Assembly: GCA_965153455.1 (NCBI GenBank)
Contig: OZ234493.1
Location: forward strand, 4,650,001 to 4,714,000
Direction: 5' to 3'
DNA from: Sphagnum compactum
Lineage: Eukaryota; Bryophyta; Sphagnopsida; Sphagnales
Length of the DNA stretch: 64,000 bases
Positions 22,308-36,319 of the stretch are shown here, piece after piece. How positions within the stretch are numbered: position 1 is the stretch's first letter; every line of letters starts with the position of its first letter. The position numbers and the translations under genes are program-made. The notes beneath the pieces were generated by a model, which had not been told where the DNA came from, did no database searches, and was given only the letters and a program-made list of their open reading frames with translations.

Positions 22308-25300
22308 AGGAATCAATTTCGCAAAGGACTATCAAAAGGACTCATATAATAAAACAAAATTAATGGAAAAAAATAAAAAAGATAAAAACCTGTTAGTCAC
22401 ATTCAAAAAACATTCATACCTTAAAATATGTGGAAATTTCAAACTTTAAAAATTCAAAAAACTTTCCAAAATTGATCCACATTTTTTTAAAATTCAAAAG
22501 TCTTTTACCACATATAAATGGGGTATAATGTACATGACATGTTCAAAAAAAGTCGTAGCTTATTATACAAGAAAACATATAAATTTTTAGCATCAAAATT
22601 TGGTTATGATTTGAAATTGTTATCATTTTTAAAGATGAAACACTAAATTTACAAGGAATCAACACATTTTTAAAAATTCATATTTATTCCAATATTATTT
22701 TAAACATGTAATTAGACAATTATGAACATTTATTGTAACAATTTGTAAAAAAATTGTTCAAAAATTCATTTGTATGAAAAAGTTATTTTTGGGCAAAAGG
22801 ACATGTAGTCCTTTTCTAAAGTAATGTCATTGGCTAGTTTTATTTCGTTTGCACCCCAATGTAAGAACCAATTCAACAAGTCCAAAAGAAAAATTTCATG
22901 GTAAATTCATCTTGTTGTAAGGTAACAAAAATGGTGGAATCAAAATTCAAAATTAAAAGGTTCTTTGATCCTAAAATGTTCAAAATATCAAAATTGGAGG
23001 TTCATTGATTTTTAATTTTTAAAAAAATTGAACTAGAAGCTAATTTAGAAATTTCAAATAATTGCATTAGTGAGGAGTCTTGGGAGAGCTTCCATTTTTC
23101 TCCACAAACTTCCACTTCATGTTGAGGGTGTTTGCATTCTTGTGCCATTTCTCCACACCTCGACCATTTCCATGGCCCAAATTCAAAGGAAGTTTCATCT
23201 TTCCTTTCTTCATGTCCCGTCCCTTTGTTGTCCACCCCATGAGTTGGTCACACACCCAAGTTGAGATCATGACACTAGTTCATTTGTGCATGTATTATAT
23301 AATTATCAAAAAATGACATCTTGTAACCTACCCGACATAACTCATTATATGTACACCAAGTTTTTATAATCAATTATAAAAATGTGGTATTATATTTAAT
23401 TGATCTCATCATTCATTGACAAAGTGCATTATGAATGTATAATTTCATCCATCACATTCGCTTTCAATCCATAATGTTTATTTAGGTCGAAGGTGTTCAA
23501 AAATATTTTTTTTAATGGTGAGTCACATCAAAACTTATTTGTATTAGGTATGAAAATGGTACTTTTATTTTTTTCAACATTAGTTTGAAATATGACCACA
23601 TGATATAATGTTGTTATTTTTGTTTCAGGTTTTCAAAAATTTCATGTTATGGATAAAACTAACATTTCCATGTTATGCATGGAAATATATTTTTATTTTC
23701 TTGCATATTCATGGTATGGTGACTCATTTTTCGCATAGGAATCACTTTATACAAGTCCCATACATTTAATTTTAAAATGTTCAAAAGAGTTGTTAATTTT
23801 AAAGAGTTCATTATTGTCATGTTTCACAATTAACAATTTGCCCACCTAAGTATATCCTAAACCATTTTGATCAAAACCCACATATGAACACATTGATGTC
23901 CTCTTTTATGGTGCATTTTGGAACCTACTTAAAATAAAATTGTTAAAGTTCACATGAACAATATAATCTATGTAAAAAAATCAAAAAACATTTGTGAATG
24001 GAAAAATAGAAACTTTGAAGTTTAAAAAAAACAATTTTAGAGGACTTATGAAAATATGGTCCAATTTTGACCATTTAAAAGTTTAAAATATTAAACTTTG
24101 GTTACGATTCTTAAGGGGAAGCTTCCATATCTTTTGATATTTATATTGCAACACATATATAAACACCACAAACCATATGGAATGGAAATCAATATCAAAA
24201 TTTCATTTCACATGTATAGCATTCCAATTAGGTGACTAGTCCATGTTGTCAAACTTTTAAAATCCATTATTAATAATGAGTGTACATAGAAATAAATAAA
24301 TAAAAATCTTCACAATGATGTTATTAATGTGGAATTGATTGCTAATTAACATATTTAAGATTTTTTAATCTAATTAGTATTTAAATGATATCTACTTAAA
24401 ATTGTTACACCAAAAATGAACCATCGTACCTTGCAACCACATTAGTGTTTGTATTTGTGATAGTAGTTGTAAACTTAAACTTTTAAAATGTGTCATAAGT
24501 ACCATGATTTTTTTCCACATGGGTTTCCAAAATTGACAATTTTGTGTATTATGCAAAAAATGAAAATAATGACCAGCCGAACAATATTATCAATGGATAT
24601 TTGATATACAATTTGCATATATAACAATGTCAATTTTAATCCACATAAAGGTTGAATATTATAGGGCTTTCAACTTTTTTTCCCATCAAATATGTTAAAC
24701 AAAACACAAGTATTAATGTTGTCAACATAATATTACATGTGAACTTGAACCAAACATCATGAATATCTAACCATATGTACTTTGAAGGCTCTTAAACGAT
24801 TTGGATGGAATACAACCATTATGAATTTGTATTTTTTTGTTTTGAAATTATGATTTAAAGGTTGAACCAACTCAAATCAGTAATACAATATGTGGCCAAG
24901 TTTTATGTTTCATTAGATTTTGGGTGAACTTGGATCATTTTACCATAATGAAAGTGGTGAACCTTTTAGTGAACAATGACCAATTGTTATGGACATCATG
25001 AATTCAATAAAATAGTTGAACTCACTAATAATTAATTCACTATGCTAGTCTCCAAGTTCCTAGATTAGCTAGGAGCCTAGATTAAGCCACTTAGGCTAAG
25101 AGACCTAACCTATTAGTTTTTTTTAGCATGGGTAGTTAGGCCACCCATGTTAAAAAAATGGGCCCTAGTTAATTTAGACTAGGTTGCAAGAGTTAAGATT
25201 TTATTCCCTCAATTCCATTTTGAGAGACAAATTCCATACCAAGTTCGACAAGATAAAGTAAACCAACAAAAAAAGTCTGCCCAAAATCCAATTTAAAAAT

Positions 25301-25909
25301 GAAATAATTTTTTATATGGACACAAGAAAGTAAATTCAAAACATTTTGAAGTAAAAATATGAAAAAAGGGTCATTGCATTTGGTTTATGGGAAGTTGGAT
25401 ACAAAATTTGAACAACTTTGGTATCAGAAAAGTAAGTTGAAATTATGTTTGAAATTGATTAGGTCAGTATGGTGTTCAAACTTACTTCATATTAAAATTT
25501 TGATATATTTTGATTATAACATGCATAATTTGACAATACATAAGTATTTTTTAGGGCTCCTTTAATTTGAAATTTGAAAAAAATCAATATTTCATCTACA
25601 TGTAACCCATCTTGTAAGATCAGACATCGTGCAAGTAGATGCATTTAAAAAAATTCTACTCACATCTACTTTCAAAATGGGGTTTTTCAACATTTTAAAT
25701 ATAAAATGAAAAATTATAATCATGTTAATTATTATAAAAAATTAAATTCTACTATCAATACATTGAAAATATTTCATGGTTATTTGTAATTTTTTCTTTA
25801 CGTAAAGGAGTGAGTTGTCTATTTTACCATTGCACCAAAACTTTTTATGTGAAACAATTCGTGACCACACTTTATTAAACATTTTTATACTATTTAAATA
25901 GATTATTGA
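22308..25909. other. AT-rich intergenic DNA, no gene recognised
   Basis: Only short shadow-like open frames on both strands (for example at 23000-23316). No conserved motif, RNA gene or element boundary found. Confidence 0.4.
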
Positions 25910-26455
25910 ACTTACTCAAATTAACCTACTTTAGTTTATATAAGCCTAGGTAAGCTAAGTTAACCTAAAGGCCTACTTGGCACCAACATAAGCTACCTAG
26001 GGGTTATTACAAGGGACCTATAAAAAACCTACCTAGGCCTACCTATGGGCTATTTAGGTTTGCTACTTAAAGGGGTTACCTATATAGCCTACCTAGGGAC
26101 AACATAGGCTTACTTAAAGGCTATCTAAGCCTACCTAGGGCCTATTGTAGGCTGCCATAAGAACTTTGTATGCTACCTTAGAGGTTATCATGTAGTCCTA
26201 CTTAAAGGCTATGTAGAGTACATAAGGGCTATTATATTATAGGTTACAATAAGGGATATTATAAGCTACACTAAAGGTTATGTAGGCTACCTAAGGGCTA
26301 TATAGGCCTACTTAATGACTACATTAGGGGTTACTATAAGTTACATTGATGGTTATGTAAGTTATTTAAAGGGCCTATTGTAAACTACCTAGGATTTAAA
26401 ATAGGCTACCTTAAGGGCTATGAGGGCCTACATGATAGCCATTTTTGCCTACACT
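25910..26455. repeat. Degenerate CTACCTA / GGGCTAT minisatellite
   Basis: About 550 bp in which short variants of 'gcctacctaggg', 'aagggctatnta', 'taggctac' and 'ggttatgtaggc' alternate at roughly 20-30 bp spacing. It starts after TTAACCTACTTTAG near 25920 and fades near 26455. Copies are too diverged to fix one unit. Related motifs occur at 25055-25190. Confidence 0.75.
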
Positions 26456-28357
26456 AATACCTTTTTTTAGTGCTGGAAAAAATGGATGATAGACACAACA
26501 TAAATTCCAAGCAACCAATGACATGAGGCAACAATTAGCCAATAGGCACAATGTCTTTTTCATGGGGGGGAGGGTTTGCCCACCATGTTTCCAAGTTTCC
26601 AATACATTGGCCAACATATGCTTGATAACACCAAACTTAATCCCATAACCTTTGCCCAAGTTGAACTCTAATAAACAAAATAGCTGGGCCAAAGGGAAGA
26701 AATTCTATAATTTCAATTTGGGAATGCAAACTTCTATTTGGGAAAGTGTCTAAACTTTCAAAATTTATTTTGTGATGAGCTAATCAAAGTGAGTCATTGC
26801 AAAAATAAAAATTGAACTTTGGGGTGCACACGAAAACTAATTAATAGAACTAACAAATAAGTACCCATTACTAATTCAATAGACACTAATGGAGGAAAGA
26901 CAATTCCAAATGATGTTCATGTGAATTTGTTACCATGTGCACATTGATTGAAATGATGTCATGGGTTTGGTTACAAACATAGTAAGGTAAGCAAGGTATT
27001 GATGGACGGGGTAGCCCAAATGTGTAGTTTATTGGAATAATGGCAAACAAAACATGAGATGATAAATTTTATTGTTAACCATGTTTTCTTCTTATGGACA
27101 TGTATGATGTTCCAACATTGGTGAATGTCAAAAACTTGAAAGTTGTCCTGAAGCTCTTTTCCAAGCTTGTCAATCATCTTTTAGACTACTTAATATGAAG
27201 AGCATATTTGAAAGATGAAATTGTTGGAAACGAGTGAGGTGGTGCTAACATGAATTGTTTTCTAAGGAGGAATCAAAATTTGTAATTTTGATGAGAATCC
27301 AATGTGCTCAAGCTACACGGAAAGACCAAGGTGGGTTGTTGATTTGATTATTTTTTTGATTTGTATTGTGTGAGGGCTATTTAATTGTTGTTGAACATCT
27401 TTGTGCATTGCAAGATTGTGTTCATTAATTATTTGTTGCATGCTTATTAATGCGACAATTAAACACCCAAAATCAAACACTTTTGTTTGTTTGTGAAGTT
27501 AGAATTACCTATTTAAAAAAATCCTTCAAGTGACACCAATAAGTGTATGTGTGTGTTCCCAAACCCCTTTAAAATATGGTCCAAAAGAAATGGGTCCTTG
27601 CATGGCCAAATGTTCATCTACGCGTCCAGTCCTAAGCATGCATGTGAACATGCAATTGTGTGCGATTGTTGACCAGCTACATCCAGAACAACTGACGTGT
27701 TCGGTTACTGGCTGATGTGCGGTGATGGACCAGCTTACCCTAATACTAGCTACTTACAAACCAGGGTTCTTTGCACATTGTTTGCTTGTGCACATTTTTT
27801 TTTAAAGATTTTTTTTAATGCAGCCTAAGTGGCCTTCATCCACAGGAAGAAAGATGTTAGATGTAAAAAACTTTTAAAAAATGGTGAGCATCCATGGGAA
27901 GATTTAGCCAAATCTGGCTATAAACCACATGCGGAGTGCAAATCTTTAATCGTCCTTTTATATTTATGGCTACACATTGAAAACCAACTGTAAAAACTCC
28001 ATGATTTAAACTATGTTTTTGCCCTCACTTCTTAGGATTCAAACTGTCTCCAAAACCAATCCAAAAAAAATAATTTTGATATTTAATTTCACTTTGGCGA
28101 AAAGGCTTTAAAAAAAAAAACACAAGACTACTCAATAGCTAGGCTATTGACAATGTGAAAAAATCTGCTGAAATTCGTAAATTTCACGGCAGGCATTTAA
28201 TTTACCACGATGCCTGGCGTAACCAGAAATTAGGGTTTGGAGCTTGAAGCTTTCGCACGGCTCCTTGCCTTGTTTTGCTTGCTTCCTTGTGTCCCGACCA
28301 TCTCTCTCTTCTCGCTCCCTTCTTCGGCTTGTATATATATCCCTTGGGGAATTCTGC
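26456..28357. other. Intergenic DNA and probable upstream region of the HGSNAT-like gene
   Basis: No gene in the first part. Composition becomes less AT-rich near 27540-27760. From about 28200 the sequence turns GC-richer and pyrimidine-rich, consistent with a leader. A TATATATAT run at about 28331-28340 lies too close to the ATG at 28358 to be read confidently as its TATA box. Confidence 0.4.
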
Positions 28358-31300
28358 ATGGCGGAGGAGCAGCAACGTCGCAGTGGAGATGGGAGGGTGG
28401 TGGTGGTGGTGGACAGTGATGCGGAAACCGTAGCGGATTTGACGCGTCCGCTGGTAAGCAGGACTGATTACAGGGAGCCGCGGGAAGAGGCCACGGGGAC
28501 CCTCGGCGTTCCTGCTTCTACTGCTTCTCGCAATGTTGGGAAACCTCCGCGTGTGGCTTCCCTCGACGTTTTCCGGGGACTTTCCATTGCGGTAAGTTTG
28601 TGAGACAATTCGGGAGTGAGAGTGGTTTAGTTTTTGTATCAGGCGAGTTTTTTGTTTCCTCAGTAGTATTGGATCACAACCATAGATTGGAAGGGTAGAT
28701 ATTTTGGGAAATGGCTGTTCGTATGACCGTCCATGCAACTGCTTTTGCAACGCGTGTGAAAATTTGGAGGTGTTTTGAGAATTGACTGATTTCTATATTT
28801 ACTTAAGGATTGAATTGTTCCAGAACAATGCAGTTCAGCAAGGGTGTAGGGTTTTTCACAATTGGTAGGAAGATGTCAGAGGGATTGTCCTTGGAATGCA
28901 TTTGGAGATAGCATCCGCTTGTCAGTGGACACGACTAGGTGTGGAGTACTCGTCAAATTGGACACTGCCTACATTTTTGTTGGTCCTATTGGGGGGCTAA
29001 ACTAGCCTGCACGTTCCACAATAATCATGAGTTTGATTGCAGGATGTTTGAAGATAGTGCAAATGATTTGTGCTTGGCCAAGTGCCAAATGTCTATGTGA
29101 AGCTGAGTTTGTTGTGGTTGGTTTGCAGGGGATGATATTGGTGGATAATGCAGGTGGTGTGTGGCCATCTATCAACCATTCACCATGGAATGGTGTGACA
29201 CTGGCTGACTTTGTGATGCCTTTTTTTCTCTTTATTGTTGGGGTTGCCCTAGCTCTTACATATGAGGTAAAAGTTATATGTCCTGCTGTGTTCAACTTTC
29301 TTCAAATCTTACAGAAATTCTGTCTGTGAACCCTGCAGTGCAAGAATGCTGTAGAACACACTCCAACAAGCTAAATGGAGTCAGGTCACTTAATGGCATG
29401 CAATTTTCAGCCAATATCAACAAGCTTCTGAATTTATGTCTGGGCTGCTTTTTAGTATTGTGTTTTATCATCTGCACTAGGACTCCACTGTCACTGCTGA
29501 TTACAGAACCTCACATGGCATACAGAGAATTCGTGATAGGAAGGCAGCAACACAGAAGGCTGTTGGCCGTGCAGTGAAACTCTGCATATTGGGAATAATT
29601 CTACAAGGTTTGTTTGCCTTACCATCCCTTCATTCTGATAAAACTTGGAATCTAAAAGGTCAAATTTGTGCTATATCTTATGGTTTCATTTTAAGTGGCA
29701 TTTCTGTGTATCCTTGTGCACCCCGTGTATTGTAGGATGTCGAGATGTAGTCTTCAGCTACAAGTTCAAGCTTGTACAATGTCAGCATCTGGACGTCCCT
29801 GTACTGCAGTTCATATGATTTGTGAACATTCTCTTGATTTTGCTCTTTCTTGTGATGTGTTGGACACAGTAACTGAGTTCATGGGGCATCTTGTAGGAGC
29901 AGTATATTCCACTTTACTGCCAGGAATAAAACTGCAAATCTGAATTTTACAGGTGGTTACTTCCATGGTCTGAACAATTTAGCATATGGAGTGGACATTC
30001 AGCATATACGATGGTGCGGGGTTTTGCAGGTGAGTTTTGAGGTGTATTCCTTTTTGCTGTTGACTTTCTTCTCAACACCTGCAGTAAAGTCTGATGCACT
30101 CTGCTTTACTGGTTGACATAGTTTGGAGTGCCATTTTGCAATTTCTTTAGGTGTGTAATTGAGGTGTCCCCATGGTTGGTTGCTGGTTGCCATGGCAGAG
30201 AATAGCATTTGGCTTCCTATTGGTAGCACTCTGTGAAATATGGGCACCAAGAGGTCCTTTTCACAACATACCTGAGGGAACACTGGGAATCTGCAAAGTC
30301 TACTATGTTCATTGGTTGGTCCTCTGCTTTACATGATTTTCAATTGCTGTTTAGTATTGTCTGCCTACCTACTGCTGGAAAATTTCTTCCTTGGACCACC
30401 TACTTTGTTGAGGACCAATTGAAATGAGAGAACTGCCTCCATTTCTTCAGTAAGAGATGTAGTGTTCCTAGGCAGAGATGCAATCAACCCTGGTGCTCAT
30501 GGTAGAGGGCTTGCTTGTCAGGGTGGTGACAGCAACAATATTTGTGACATATTTGGCACTTCTGTATGGCATGTATGTGCCAGACTGGGAGTTTCTGCCT
30601 CCATCTCCAGCCTCAAACTCCACTCTCATTCAGGCGAGCAGTGCTCTCACAGTGAGTGTGGTTGGAAAATATCTGCTTAAAAAAAACCTGCACTTGTCAA
30701 GGTAGATCAGCAGGATCACCTTGGTCCTCATTTTGTAGTTCATAGTGTTTTTCCTGAGTACTCTGTTCCACTGCATTGTCATTCTGGAGCAGAAGATGTA
30801 TTGATCACGCAAAGTATCATAGCAGGTATTACATCACACGTAGAGCATTTGCATGTGCTGAACTCTGTTGATAACACAGAAAGGGGTAAGAAAACTGTGG
30901 CAGTAGTAGACTTTGCACTTTACCTTGTTTTCCTTCAAGTGTAGATTCCACTCTAGGGGTGAAGACCAGTGTTTTATTATGTATAGAAATCAGAATGGCC
31001 TCTCAGTAGGAGGACCATATTCCCATATCTTATGCTGTCATGGTTCAATTGAACTTGTCAAGGTCAAATGTGGAGTGAGAGGGGATGTTGGACCAGCCTG
31101 CAATGTGGTTGGCTACCTGGATCGCACCCTGCTTGGCATCAACCACTTGCACCCACGGCCTGTGTATCAGCGCACTCCTGTGTGTTTTTGATGCCATCTC
31201 AAATGCACCTTTTTCCATTGATTTTCCTGCCTGACGTTTCTTGCCCTCACCAGGGGGCCCTGTGCAACAAGACATTTTTATAGTCTTAAATGTCTTCTTC

Positions 31301-33323
31301 TTTCTTCTAATTCTCAGATGGTTTGTGGGACAGGATTGTAGCACAAAATCACCAGATTATGGGCCTCTTCCACCAGGAGCTCCAAACTGGTGCAAAGCAC
31401 CATTTGATCCTGAAGGTCTTTTAAGGTGAGGTCTTGCTTCTGTTAGAGTTTCTCTGGTGTTCACATTGTTGAAGTATAGATGCGCATGCCTTCTTTCTTA
31501 AATGTCTTCTCTTGAAGGTCATCCCTTACCATTCCATTGTCTGTGTATGCAGCTCACTGTCTTCAGTTGGTAGCTGTTTTATAGGCTTGCATTTTGGCCA
31601 TGTTCTGGTTCACTGCAAGGTTTGACTTCCCTTTCTGATCTCCAACTGAATATGTACATGTTGGCCTCATAGAAACTTTTTTGGTTCTTTCTGCGAGGTG
31701 TACAGTAGAAACCAGACTTAATGTCAATCAAGCGCTGGGACACTTGAGTTGTATGCAGTAATGTGTGATTTGTGGTTTGCGGTGTTTGTAGGAGCACTAT
31801 TCCAGAATTTGGCACTGGTTCTTTCCTGCTCTTGGACTATTAGCTGTGGGACTGATGCTACACATATTAGGTGTGTGCCTTTTTGCATGTTCTACCCTCA
31901 ATTATCAACTGATCAGTACCAAATTAAACTCTGGGTAGGGCCGGCAAGGTGAACAGTCTGTGCAATTTTCCGATGCTCTCTCTGAGAGTTTTGCACTGTT
32001 CTGTTTGCAAGGTTCCCTTAAATCTGGCAATGCTCTATGGAACAGTTGTATTGGTCTCCAGTTGTGAGCAAGTTTCAAGACACCAGGCACATTGTACCTT
32101 ATGTTGGCTTGCTTGGGTTGGAGAGTGGTGTAGCTTTTTTCTGTGAGGCTGTTGTGCATGGGTTGGCTACTATGTTACAGAATGGCCGCATATGTGTTCA
32201 GGCAAGCAGTTGCCATTGTTGTGTTGTCTGCCTGCCAGCTGGCTGGCAGTACATGGTTGCTTTTTGAGGAAAATCCTGCATTTCATCTGAATGTTATTGA
32301 GGTCTGTAACATGCTCTAATTTTCAGGAATGGAGTTCAACAAGCCACTCTATAGCTTTAGCTATTTGTGCTTCACAGGAGGTGCTGCTGGGCTTGTTTTA
32401 ACAGGCTTCTATCTTCTGGTTTCTCCCCTCCTCTCATTGTTTCACCCTGAACAAGTCAAGAGTCCCTTTTATTTTGGATGTCCATTTAATGTTATGCAGA
32501 AACATGTGAAACTCTTTTGTTTCTTAGAAGCATGGCTTGATTTGACGACTTGAACTTGGTCTAGTATTTCACAGTTTTAAAGGGCTCCTGTTTACCATCT
32601 TGGAACTTTACCAAGGCACAACTTGCAATAGAAGCTAGAAGGAACAAGAGCAATATGAAAGAAAGGGACAACAGGCTGATGACTCCCAAGAGCTATGTTC
32701 CAGATAGAGTCAAGGAACATTGGAGTTTCATATTTGATGATATTTCACTTTAACTGCAGGTTGATGTACATGGGTGGAGACAACCCACATTGCTTTTAGA
32801 ATGGATGGGCATGCATGCTCTTCTCATGTATACTCTAGTTGCCTGTGGTGTCCTCCCAGCTGCTCTGCAAGGTTTCTATTGGGGATCTCCTGACAATAAT
32901 CTGGTATCTCTCCACATCCTTCTCACTCTTCATCATAGCAGTCTAGAAGTCTGTTCTTTACTGAGCTGGAGTTCTAAGGAACATGAATTCAGTGGTATTT
33001 GGAGCTTGTGAAAAGCAATATCATGGAGAGCTTCTTCAGCTGGTCTTTTTTATTAAGATCTTTGTCTGGGATCATATTGGAAGTAGTTACTACTTTGGAT
33101 TTGTATAGTTAGTTGCCCAACAGTCTATTGATTGTGGATCTGTTCTTGTTCTGGTCAGCTCTTCTGACTGCTTGAGCTGAAACACCAAGCTTGAGGAGAC
33201 GATTCTATCACAACCTGATAAATTTCAATTCAGGATCCATTTGCCAGCAGTAGACTGTGCACTTTCTCTTTTGTGATCTTTCTTATTTTGTAGATGGTGG
33301 TGACCAGGCAAGGGTTTGAATGA
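28358..33323 (+). CDS. HGSNAT-like polytopic membrane protein (heparan-alpha-glucosaminide N-acetyltransferase family), 13 exons modelled
   Basis: Modelled exons: 28358-28591, 29129-29266, 29526-29607, 29953-30029, 30199-30253, 30476-30651, 31063-31179, 31334-31425, 31553-31619, 31792-31870, 32327-32418, 32760-32903 and a tentative 33294-33323. All have GT-AG borders and compatible phases, giving about 460 residues. Family blocks appear in order: RVASLDVFRGLSIA; MILVDNAGG; NHSPWNG (H95 aligns with the active-site histidine of human HGSNAT); ADFVMPFFLFIVGV; LQGGYFHGLNNLAYGVD; YGMYVPDWEF; KCGVRGDVGPACN; SPDYGPLPPGAP; APFDPEGLL; GLHFGHV; YSFSYLCFTGGAAG; LEWMGMHAL. The human enzyme transfers acetyl from acetyl-CoA across the lysosomal membrane to heparan glucosamine. 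Plants lack heparan sulfate, so the plant substrate is unknown. No disabling lesion seen. The weakest points are exon 5's donor (GTCCTT), exon 7's acceptor (CAAG) and the last exon. Confidence 0.88.
33294..33323 (+). other. Tentative terminal exon of the HGSNAT-like gene
   Basis: A strong pyrimidine-rich acceptor (TCTTTCTTATTTTGTAG) precedes an in-phase MVVTRQGFE-stop. The alternative is read-through past the exon-12 donor at 32904, which stays open until a stop at 33009-33011 and adds 36 residues that do not resemble the family. Neither tail is strongly conserved-looking. Confidence 0.4.
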
Positions 33324-35480
33324 CGAGGGCTGTTGTGTTGTGATGGGCAGATTGCATGGATAGTGGTGCATGGGCCATGGCATTATTTCCAAGGCTTCAA
33401 TTGAACATAAATATCATTTTTTGTAATGATTTTATACTTCAGGTAACAGATATTCCCTCAAAGTATATATCATTTGATACAAACATGTGTGTGTAGATGG
33501 GATGTGGAAACATATGAAATATGGTAGTATCCACCCAAATTCAAATCCTAATTTCAACAGATTAGTTGATTCATTGACTTTGTTTATGAGGTAGTTAGCT
33601 GACTAGATACTCTGACATATAGCCAGATTAACCTAGTTTGATGACTAAATTTAAATTCTTTTTTTCATTCAAATAGTGATTGTGCCAATTGATCATGATT
33701 AGCAACATGGTTGGCATGGTGTACAAAACAGTTGGTCATTTATGACATATCCATGATCATTCATGATATGCCATTAACAACAAGTCTTCACAAATCAACC
33801 AAATTGACAAGGACATAGATGACCATATGTTTTGTTTTGGTCATAGATGGTGAGATATGTATTGCTAAATCAAATTCTTGGTTGTAAACTTTGGACATTT
33901 GAGTGGATTTTTGTAGTAACGAAAGCACAAGATGAGTATATTTTGTTAGAATTTTTTTGTCGAATGCCAAATGATTGTTAATATGTCTTGAGAATATGAC
34001 ACACCACCAATGATATACACACTACCAATGACAATGAAGGAACATTAGGTTGGAATATGACCATGAATAATATGATACTATATGGAGTTGAATTTTGATA
34101 AATTGTTTTTGTTCATATGAGGACATATGTACATAATGGTTGTTGATGTAGATCTGGACAAATACATTAAATGAGCATAAGGTGGATAAGAAGCATGGTG
34201 GGTATTTAGGGAATGGTGATAGCTATTTATTGTTTATGTTGTTTTACAAATATAATCATAGTTGGGATATATTATATTTAGATTATTTTGGTTTAAGTTT
34301 GAGTGCCATATTGATTGCATATGTTATTCTGAAAACACCATATTATGTTTGTTGCATGACATTTGCATGTGTACTCTTTTAAGTGTTTAACATTGATTGA
34401 TTACTAGCAAGTAGTTGTATGGTGTCATATAGTAAATTTTTAGTTATTGGTGTAGTTGAATTGTATATTGTGAAATGTAGATGAAGAGTCGATGTGTCTA
34501 TTTTGATCAAGATTAATGATTGTTATTGTTAATCAATGGTAATTATTGTCACAAGGAATGAATTTGAAAGTTTAAAAATGTGTAGAACCAAAATGAAACT
34601 AGAATTGGAGCATAGGATTCAATTATAAAAAAAATCTAAAGTAGGATAGGTTATGAACATCCCAAGGTAGATTTTACATTTATTAACTGTGGTTTCTAGA
34701 AAATTGTTGAAAGTTTCTCTAAAAATTAGCAAAGTGATGACATATTGCCCTCAAACTAAGAAGGACATAAAAAACTTGGCAATATTTTTTCTAAAATCAA
34801 AGTTCTTTTTTGTTTCGGGGTTATTTTTGTAGAAAAAAGAGGTACTTGCAATAGTTCACTAGTGTTGGATTTTTTAAGCTTGAATTGGACAACACCAATT
34901 TGAATGTTACATACCATTTTACACATTGGCAAATTCTTTGGGAAATTTTAATCATTTGCCAAGAAATGATATCCAAAACTAGGTGTGTTGCAATCTTGCT
35001 AGGACAAAAATAATACTTCAATGCCTTAAAACGAAGGAAGGGGAAAATAAAATCATACCATGCAAAAAGGTCATTGATCATCAATATTACAAGATCACAC
35101 ATAATAGGGCCACATTGAAAATTATCCAAGTAACTTGCATTGCAATGCATAATGACAACATGTTTTGAAAAATAACTAAGCCAAATGAAACCAAATTAGA
35201 TATTCATATTGGATTTTGCCCCTTGTACTTGGTGTCATCATTGATGTATATACATATCATTCCAAAATTTTGGGGCTTGGTCTTCAAGGCAAGGGTCCTA
35301 GCCCTCATGGCTAAAGAAGCTATGAACCGTATTGGCTTTGAGTGGCATGACACCCTTATATATATATATATGACTTGATCATTTTTTCTCTAGATTTATT
35401 GAAAGTCTATGGTTTCAAGTGGTTCATATGTATGTATGTATGTGTGTGTGTGTGTGTAATTCAAATTATATAATTATCTG
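33324..35480. other. AT-rich intergenic DNA, no gene recognised
   Basis: The first bases are probably 3' UTR of the HGSNAT-like gene. The rest shows no motif-bearing frame. Short (TA)n at about 35357-35372 and (GTAT)n/(TG)n at about 35426-35458. Confidence 0.4.
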
Positions 35481-35720
35481 TTTTTAAAAAAAACATGAAA
35501 GGGCACATTAACATGTGCATTTTCATGTCCATGTTATATAGTAAAATAAAAATTGAAATTGACATAAATAATGATGAACTATTGGAAACCATATGGGAAC
35601 ATACGAGGGAAATTAAAATTGAGGGAGGGGAGAAAGTGATATTATTAAATTGATAAACCTCCATCTCCTTTACCATATTTTATCTTTTCTTCACATTTTC
35701 AAAATGTAGAGATTTACTTA
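35481..35720. repeat. Member of a dispersed AT-rich inverted-repeat (MITE-like) family
   Basis: The phrase 'ataaataatgatgaactattgg.aaccatatgggaacata' at about 35563-35604 matches the segment at 59075-59123 in order and orientation. It is preceded in both by a 'catgtccatg / catggacatgaaaa'-type phrase. Ends not defined. Confidence 0.4.
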
Positions 35721-35997
35721 ACTATTAAAATACATTTCATAATTCTAGAGCTTTTTCCCCAACCACAGGGTCCTAGTTGGGGCCCTTAAAACATCCTAAG
35801 AAATTTCCTAGTGTACTTGGAAGGCAACTTATGAGGCAAAACTTGGGCATTGCCTCATCCTAAACCCTTTATTTTGGGAATGCACCCACCTTAGGGCTTT
35901 ACCTTCCATATAAATCTCCAAGATGATAGTCCTAACATTGATGCCTAAGGAAGAGGCTCTAACTCTTGAGCCACACGGGCAATGGCTGTTATTTGAT

Positions 35998-36031
35998 ACT
36001 AGTGGGTACCCGTGACCTTCGGACACTGTGA
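35998..36031 (+). repeat. Outer left terminal inverted repeat (L1)
   Basis: 34 bp pairing with 44381-44414 with one mismatch. Contains palindromes ACTAGT and GGGTACCC and a hairpin around ACCTTCGGA. Confidence 0.85.
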
Positions 36032-36181
36032 AGTCCCCCGGATTTTTTAAACCATATTTATTTTCTTTAAACCGGGAGCATGCCTCTCCCGGGCAAGACG
36101 GTTCCGGCGGATGCGCAGGTCCTCCAAAGGGGCCTCCTCTTCCTCTTCGTTCATTGGTTTAATGAGGGTTGTTGTGTTGAA

Positions 36182-36201
36182 GGGGGGGGGGGGGGGGGGG
36201 G
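36182..36201 (+). repeat. Poly(G) tract, 20 bp
   Basis: An uninterrupted G run between the L1 and L2 terminus copies of the Helitron-like element, not seen in the right-hand part. Confidence 0.9.
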
Positions 36202-36319
36202 AGATAGGTGAAGAGGTCCGTTCTGTGGGAAAGGTAACCAGGGAAACAAAAGGGATCCCAAGTTCTAGTGTAAATCGGGAATTTTTTTTGTTTCCCTAGT
36301 GTAAAGTCGACTAAAATCT

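Noticed and set aside
25910-26455. CRISPR-like array of short repeats
   Set aside because: No constant repeat or spacer lengths, eukaryotic context, and words too degenerate. A minisatellite is the better reading.
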